Assembly: GCF_040869045.1 (NCBI RefSeq)
Contig: NC_090319.1
Coordinates: 339,740,302-339,804,301, forward strand
Origin: Eurosta solidaginis
Lineage: Eukaryota > Arthropoda > Insecta > Diptera > Tephritidae
Direction: 5' to 3'
Length of the DNA stretch: 64,000 bases
The position numbers and the translations under genes are program-made. The stretch's first letter is position 1; every line of letters begins with the position of its first letter. Below the pieces are notes generated by a model that did no database searches, had not been told where the DNA came from, and saw only the letters and a list, made by a program, of their open reading frames with translations. Shown one piece after another: positions 58,868-64,000 of this stretch.

Positions 58868-59436
58868 AAATTGGCTGCATTCCTTTAAGGAAAAATCAAT
58901 AATTAAGTGAGTAATTATTTACACAAGAATGCATTCCTTTACATATCTTCTGTATATGGAGAGGCCTTTATGCTGTATGAGAGCCTGAGGCAATTTCTCT
59001 CTCGAATGAGAAAAATGGGCAAAGTTAACCTCTATTACGGTTTTCTATCTGCAATCCTGTTCTACTTATAGAACGCTTTAATTATTTTGAATTTAACTTT
59101 ATATCAAGAGAAAAAATACCAATAAAAATTGCTTATTATTCAAACGATGAAACACGTCTGGTTTTCTCGACACCAACACCAATCAAACACGTTTATTCTT
59201 TGCTCAGTATTTTCCACAAAGAGCCAATGTCAACTTGTTATGATACATTGCCATACTTATTTGAAACACAAAGTAACATAAACAAAAACAAATAAATCTC
59301 TAATAGACCTAACAAACTCAGCAGTAAAATAAAATCAACACGTTTAAATTATGTCACACAAAAGTGGTATTGGCACATAAAATTTAACCAAGTAAAACAA
59401 CTAAAAATCAGCACTTGAAATAAAAGTTAAGGCAAA
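58868..59436. other. Spacer between HINEs E and F
   Basis: AT-rich; nothing recognised. Confidence 0.45.
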
Positions 59437-61624
59437 CAAGTAAGGAAGGCTAAGTTCGGGTGTAACCGAACATTACATACTCAGCTGGGAGCTTTGAAGA
59501 CAAAATAAGGGAAAATCACCATTTAGGGAAATGAACCCTGGAATGTGTTTGTATGAGATGAGTATGAAATGGAAGGTATTAAAGAATATTTTAAAAGGGA
59601 GTGGGCCATAGTTCTATAGGTGGACGCCATTTCGGGATATCGCCAAAAAAGTTGGAACAAAGGTGACTCTAGAATCCCTTTGTACGATATGGGTATCAAA
59701 TGTAAGGTGTTAATGAGTATTTTAAAACGGACTGGGCCTTAGTTCTACAGGTGGACGCCTTTTCGAGATGTCGCCATAAAGGTGGACCAGAGGTGACTCT
59801 AGAATGTGTTTGTACGTTATGGGTTTCAAAATAAAGGTATTTATGAGGGTTTTAAAAGGGAGTGGCCCTTAGTTGTATATGTGAAGGCGTTTGCGAGATA
59901 TCGACCAAAATGTGGACCAGGGTGACCCAGAACATCATCTGTCGGGTACCGCTAATTTATTTATATATGTCATACCACGAGCAGTATTCCTGCCAAGATT
60001 CCAAGGGCTTTTGACTTCGACCTCCAGAACTTTTTCATTTTCTTCTTCTTAATATGGTAGGTGTGACACCCATTTTACAAAGTTTTTTCTAAAGTTATAT
60101 ATTGCGTTAATAAACCAATCCAATTACCATGTTTCATCTCTTTTTTCATATTTGGTACAGAATTATGGCATTTTTTTCATTTTTCGTAATTTTCGATATC
60201 GAAAAAGTGGGTGCAGTCATAGTTGGATTTCGGGCATTTTTTTTACCAAGATAAAGTAAGTTCAGATAAGTACGCGAACTGAGTTTAGTAAAGATATATC
60301 GATTTTTTCTCAAGTTATCGTATTAACGGCCGAACGCAAGGACAGACGGTCGTCTATGTATAAAAACTGGGCGTGACTTCAACCGATTTCGCCCATTTTC
60401 ACAAAAAACAGTTATCGTCATAGAGTCTTTGACCCAACCAAATTTCAAAAGGATTGGTAATTTTTTGTTCGACTTATGGCATTAAACGTGTTCTAGACGA
60501 ATTAAATGAAAAAGGGCGTAGCCACGCCCATTTTGAAATTTTCTTTTATTTTTGTATTTAGTTGCACCATATCATTACTGGAGTTGAATGTTAGCATAAT
60601 TTACTTATATACTGTAAAGATATTCAATTTTTTCTTAAAATTTCACTTAAAAAAAAAATTTTTTTTTAAAGTGGGCTTGTTCGTCATCCGATTTTGCTAA
60701 TTTTTAGTTAGCACATATATAGTACGGCGGCCACCGTGGTGTGATGGTAGCGTGCTCCGCCTATCACACCGTATGCCCTGGGTTCAACTCCCGGGCAAAG
60801 CAACATCAAAATTTTAGAAATAAGATTTTTCAATTAGAAGAAAATTTTTCTAAGCGGGGTCGCCCCTCGGCAGTGTCTGGCAAGCGCTCCGATTGTATTT
60901 CTGCCATGAAAAGCTCTCAGTGAAAACTCATCTGCCTTGCAGATGCCGTTCGGAGTTGGCATAAAACATGTAGGTCCCGTCCGGCCAATTTGTAGGGAAG
61001 AATCAAGAGGAGCACGACGCAAATTGGAAGAGAAGCTCGGCCTTAGATCTCTTCGGAGGTTATCGCGCCTTACATTTATTTTTTTTTTGTACATATATAG
61101 TAATAGGAGTAACGTTTCAACCAAATTTCATCATGTTATCTTCAATGACTGCCAAATTACAGCTTGCAAAACTTCTAAATTACCTTCTTTTAAAAGTGGG
61201 CGGTGCCACGCCCGTTGTACAAAATTTTACTAATTTTCAATTTTTAGTCATAAGGTCAACCCACCTACCAAGTTTCATCGCTTTATCCGTCTTTAGTAAT
61301 GAATTATCTCACTTTTTCGGTTTTTCGAAATTTTCGATATCGAAAAAGTTGGCGTGGTTGTGGTCCGATTTCGTTCATTTTAAAAAGTTGAGATGAGCGC
61401 CCAGGAACCTACGTACCAAATTTCATCAAGATACCTCAAAATTTACTCAAGTTATCGTGTTTACGGACGGAGAGACGGACGGACATGGCTAAATTAATTT
61501 CTTTTTCGGCCAGATTTTTTTGATATATAGAAGTCTATATCTATCTCGATTAGTTTATGCCGTTACGGATTACCGTTATGCGAACAAAGTTAATATACTA
61601 ATAGCTCTGTTCAGCTGAGTATAA
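59437..61624 (-). mobile_element. HINE F with nested SINE
   Basis: Starts CAAGTAAGGAAGG with hairpin GTTCGGGTGTAACCGAAC and ATACTCAGCTGGGAGC. It ends TCAGCTGAGTATAA. Three 128-bp type units lie near 59600-59900. Interrupted at 60725-61090 by a SINE. Same subterminal subtype as HINE D. Confidence 0.87.
60725..61090 (+). mobile_element. Full-length tRNA-derived SINE, 366 bp
   Basis: The head has an A-box-like TGATGGTAGCGTGCTCC and a B-box GGTTCAACTCC at the spacing of a tRNA gene, followed by CGGGCAAAGCAACATC. The body ends 'aggttatcgcgccttac' and a T-rich tail. The 12-bp duplication ACATATATAGTA flanks it (60713-60724 and 61091-61102), while empty HINE copies have a single such site. Open frames crossing it are by-products. 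Confidence 0.9.
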
Positions 61625-62120
61625 AAATAAAAAAATTAAAATATTAATTCACAACCCAACAATTCGACTTTATGCGTATTTGTAGTACAAATAAAAATGA
61701 AAATTAGAATAGGAGAGGGCATCAGAAAAAAGTGAGCTGCACGCCACAGGTGTGCCTATATGGAGAGTAATTCATTGTGCCTTGTGGAATGGCGGCAAGC
61801 TAAGTCAATTTGTTCACTTTTTATTTTTAACTTAATATAGAAGAATTTGCGAAAATAAAGTAAATGTTTATTGCATAGAGAAAGGCACATAAAAGCCTAC
61901 ACATGGATACGTACTTGAGTCCATATTATTTACCTTTTTTTATGTACATAAGCATACCCAGTGAGCAAGAGAACGAATAGTCTCAGTTTGTAGGATATGT
62001 TGATTCACAATTTCACTTCAAGGGTTGTTTATCGTTTTAGCTTAAACCGTTTCTCAAAATCTCTTCAAACGCTAATTTTTTGCCCGGTTTCCATTTTGTT
62101 ACGTCAAGTTTGAGATAGCT
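61625..62120. other. Spacer, no gene recognised
   Basis: AT-rich; nothing recognised. Confidence 0.45.
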
Positions 62121-62461
62121 CTGCAAAAATCGTTGGATCATGTGGTCCACTGGAGTACTTACCATTATACTTCACTGTAATGCAGCAATGGACCAACTCA
62201 TGTTTCTACACGAACACATTGTAAGCCGATCATTGCTCGTTTTTAACGATTGTAATCACTACACGATGTTTATTGGACTGTGGGTACTCCATGGATTACT
62301 CTGATTTAATGCGGAGCTGGAGTATATAGTCCAGTCCTAGGACATCGCAATGTTAATTGGACCATATTTTTTGTATGAATTGTGGTTAATTTTGGAGTAC
62401 TCGGTTGGTCCATAGCGAGTACTCCATACATGCATGCATGGAGTACTCGCGATTTTTGCAG
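62121..62461. mobile_element. 341-bp MITE, copy 2
   Basis: The ends are CTGCAAAAATCG and CGATTTTTGCAG. Same length as copy 1 (13563-13903), with about a dozen substitutions seen by eye. It contains the same 36-bp near-palindrome at 62415-62450. AGCT occurs just outside the left end and again 2-3 bases outside the right end, which could be part of a duplication, but this is not clear. Confidence 0.87.
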
Positions 62462-63234
62462 GGAGCTTTGTGAAAATGAGGTATCTCAATTTGAGAAGTA
62501 AATAAAATCCTTTACTTAAAATGAGCTAGCTTTTGAGATTTGAGAATAAAGTTAGTTCCAAAATACATCTTTAACTGAGTGTTTCGAAAATGTTTACTGG
62601 GTACATTTACTCGATACAAAAGGACCGACAGATAAATGAGCACAAAGGAGATTCTATTGCAAATAAATAATATAAAATGCCTCAAACAAATCTAAAAAGT
62701 CGGTGGATAGAGGCGCTCCGTTGTAAAATTCTACTTTGTATGACATTGTTTCAAAACAGATAATAAAATGTGACACACCGAAAAACTCATTTAATTTTTT
62801 ATGGATTCATGCGTGGCTACTTTTCGGCAAAATACGAATTGCATGAAAACGTAAAAACGGATCAATCGTTTCCTGATTTGCACGAACAAATTATATTCGA
62901 TGTTCAACCCATATCTAAAAATTTGGTTTGAGCTGTTCTAGTAACCGTACTGAAAAGTTTACTTTTAAGTCATTTATTCAGCTTACATATTTACTTAATT
63001 GGCGCTTAATGGAGTCGCCCTGTCTAAAACCTTAGTTTTGAACTGCTCACAGAGGCCCTTCCCAACTCTTAATGAGCTGACAGTATTATTAAATGCATTT
63101 TGAACAGCCGTATTAGTTTTGCAGGGAAACCAAATTCAGACGGTATATGGGCAGCTCCTTTTCGTGTTGTCGAAGGCACGATTGATAGGACCTTATATGC
63201 GATATTAAGAGGGCTAATTACGCGAAAGTTGGCG
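62462..63234. other. Spacer, no gene recognised
   Basis: Nothing assigned. 'cttaattggcgcttaatgg' at 62996-63014 resembles the 3' words of the RTE-like fragments at 16226 and 46727. Confidence 0.4.
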
Positions 63235-63780
63235 CAGGACAGAGAAGTGTTCCCTCCATAATCTAACTACTTTCTGGACATCGCTTACAGGGAGTTTGCC
63301 CCGGGCCTAAAAATTTTCTTCTGTCGCCCAATTTTTTTTGTATAATTTGCAGGCGTTATTCCTGATGGCTAGCAGCTCAAGCTCCTCGCACTCACGCCTT
63401 TCTGCCTCTGCTTTTTTATTCCTGAAAAGGAGTCCCGCTTCCCTTTACAACTCGCAATAGCGTTCAAACTCTCCTCTTGTTGCGCTCGCTTTTAACGTAG
63501 CCCTGTAGGCAGCGTATTTTCTTTCGGTTGCAACACAACATTCTTCAACATACCACTTGTTGATCCGTGGTTGCCGGTAGTTCATTATTTCCTCGCAGCG
63601 GTACCAAGTGCTTTAGAGATATGCTGCTACTGCTCCTGCATCCGTCAGGTTGACTTGTGCTCTGAGAGAGCAGGTGTGGGAGTTGAGTTACGAAATCATC
63701 TTACTTGAATTAAAATTAATATCAACAAACTTGACCGATTTATGAAACTAGCTTTTCATATCGTAACCTTAACGTACGTA
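63235..63780 (-). pseudogene. RTE-like LINE fragment, endonuclease end and linker
   Basis: Reading leftward from 63780 on the minus strand: AQVNLTDAGAVAAYL, NYRQPRINKWYVEECCVATE with RKYAAYRATLKASATRG, then LLFRNKKAEAERRECEELEL with LAIRNNACKLYKK. This is the region between endonuclease and RT seen also at 50520-51020 (NNWYDEECRAA, RNA-like -CEE-E-L---N--RKFY). There are stops and frameshifts. It is broken off before the RT domain. Confidence 0.78.
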
Positions 63781-64000
63781 AATAGGTGCTTCCTGAGTGC
63801 TCGAGCTCCGCTGCTCTATTTATCTTTTCAGGAAGTCACGTTGTTCAATATGGAATCTCCTTTCTGGATATCTCGAACTGCTTGGTAAAGTCTTTCTTAA
63901 CCCTAACACCTTAACACAGATGATGTATATAGGTTTTTTTCTAGACTGATAAGGTCTAATAAGGCTGCTGACGTTAAATGTTGGTATTTCGTCTAAAACA
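63781..64000. other. Window end, unassigned
   Basis: May continue the LINE endonuclease on the minus strand, but I could not read a convincing frame. Confidence 0.3.

Noticed and set aside
60725..60800. A tRNA gene
   Set aside because: A-box and B-box are present, but the cloverleaf ends do not pair, a SINE body follows, and target duplications flank the unit.

Overview
This window looks like non-genic, transposon-rich DNA from a brachyceran fly, most likely a tephritid-type fruit fly. That placement is inference from the repeat content: DINE-1/mini-me-like Helentron derivatives with a (GTCC)n tract and 'CCACGCCCAC' boxes, tRNA-derived SINEs, hAT and mariner MITEs, and AT-rich spacer. No bacterial signals, rRNA, functional tRNA or CRISPR were seen. 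I could not identify any intact host protein-coding gene. Every coding trace that I recognise belongs to a decayed transposable element.

Layout. 1-1.8 kb: half of a foldback hAT MITE, then broken LINE pieces. 1.8-10.8 kb: two near-identical Helentron-like elements (HINEs A and B) in opposite orientation around a 1.6 kb spacer. A is inserted cleanly into a LINE. B carries about 25 copies of a 128-bp internal repeat against about 10 in A. 12-14.7 kb: a frameshifted hAT transposase relic of the DUF4371/dimerisation type, then a foldback element containing a 341-bp MITE. 16-29 kb: LINE fragments of two kinds (one with RNase H, one RTE-like), a mariner-like MITE, SINE copies, a 105-bp tandem array, degenerate minisatellites and a 523-bp foldback hAT MITE. 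29.8-31.7 kb: HINE G with a nested TIR element. 33.0-35.3 kb: a 1151-bp tandem duplication whose copies look identical. 36 kb: three 195-bp tandem units. 39-43.5 kb: HINE C, split by a 2.7 kb hAT element with GC-rich CCG ends and a perfect 8-bp target duplication. 45.8-52.9 kb: HINE D, a 1.5 kb LINE relic, a second foldback hAT MITE and a 337-bp long-armed foldback. 53.5-56 kb: a HINE fragment and an AT-rich MITE. 57-61.6 kb: HINEs E and F; F holds a full-length tRNA-derived SINE with a 12-bp target duplication. 62-64 kb: a second copy of the 341-bp MITE and another LINE relic.

The main interest is the nesting history, which several exact junctions let one read directly; the expansion of a six-unit higher-order repeat inside a Helentron-like element; a long inverted pair of such elements; and a short core sequence shared by two otherwise different tandem arrays. 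Nothing here suggests a cellular pathway or operon. Element names are recognised from motifs and structure only; no database was consulted.
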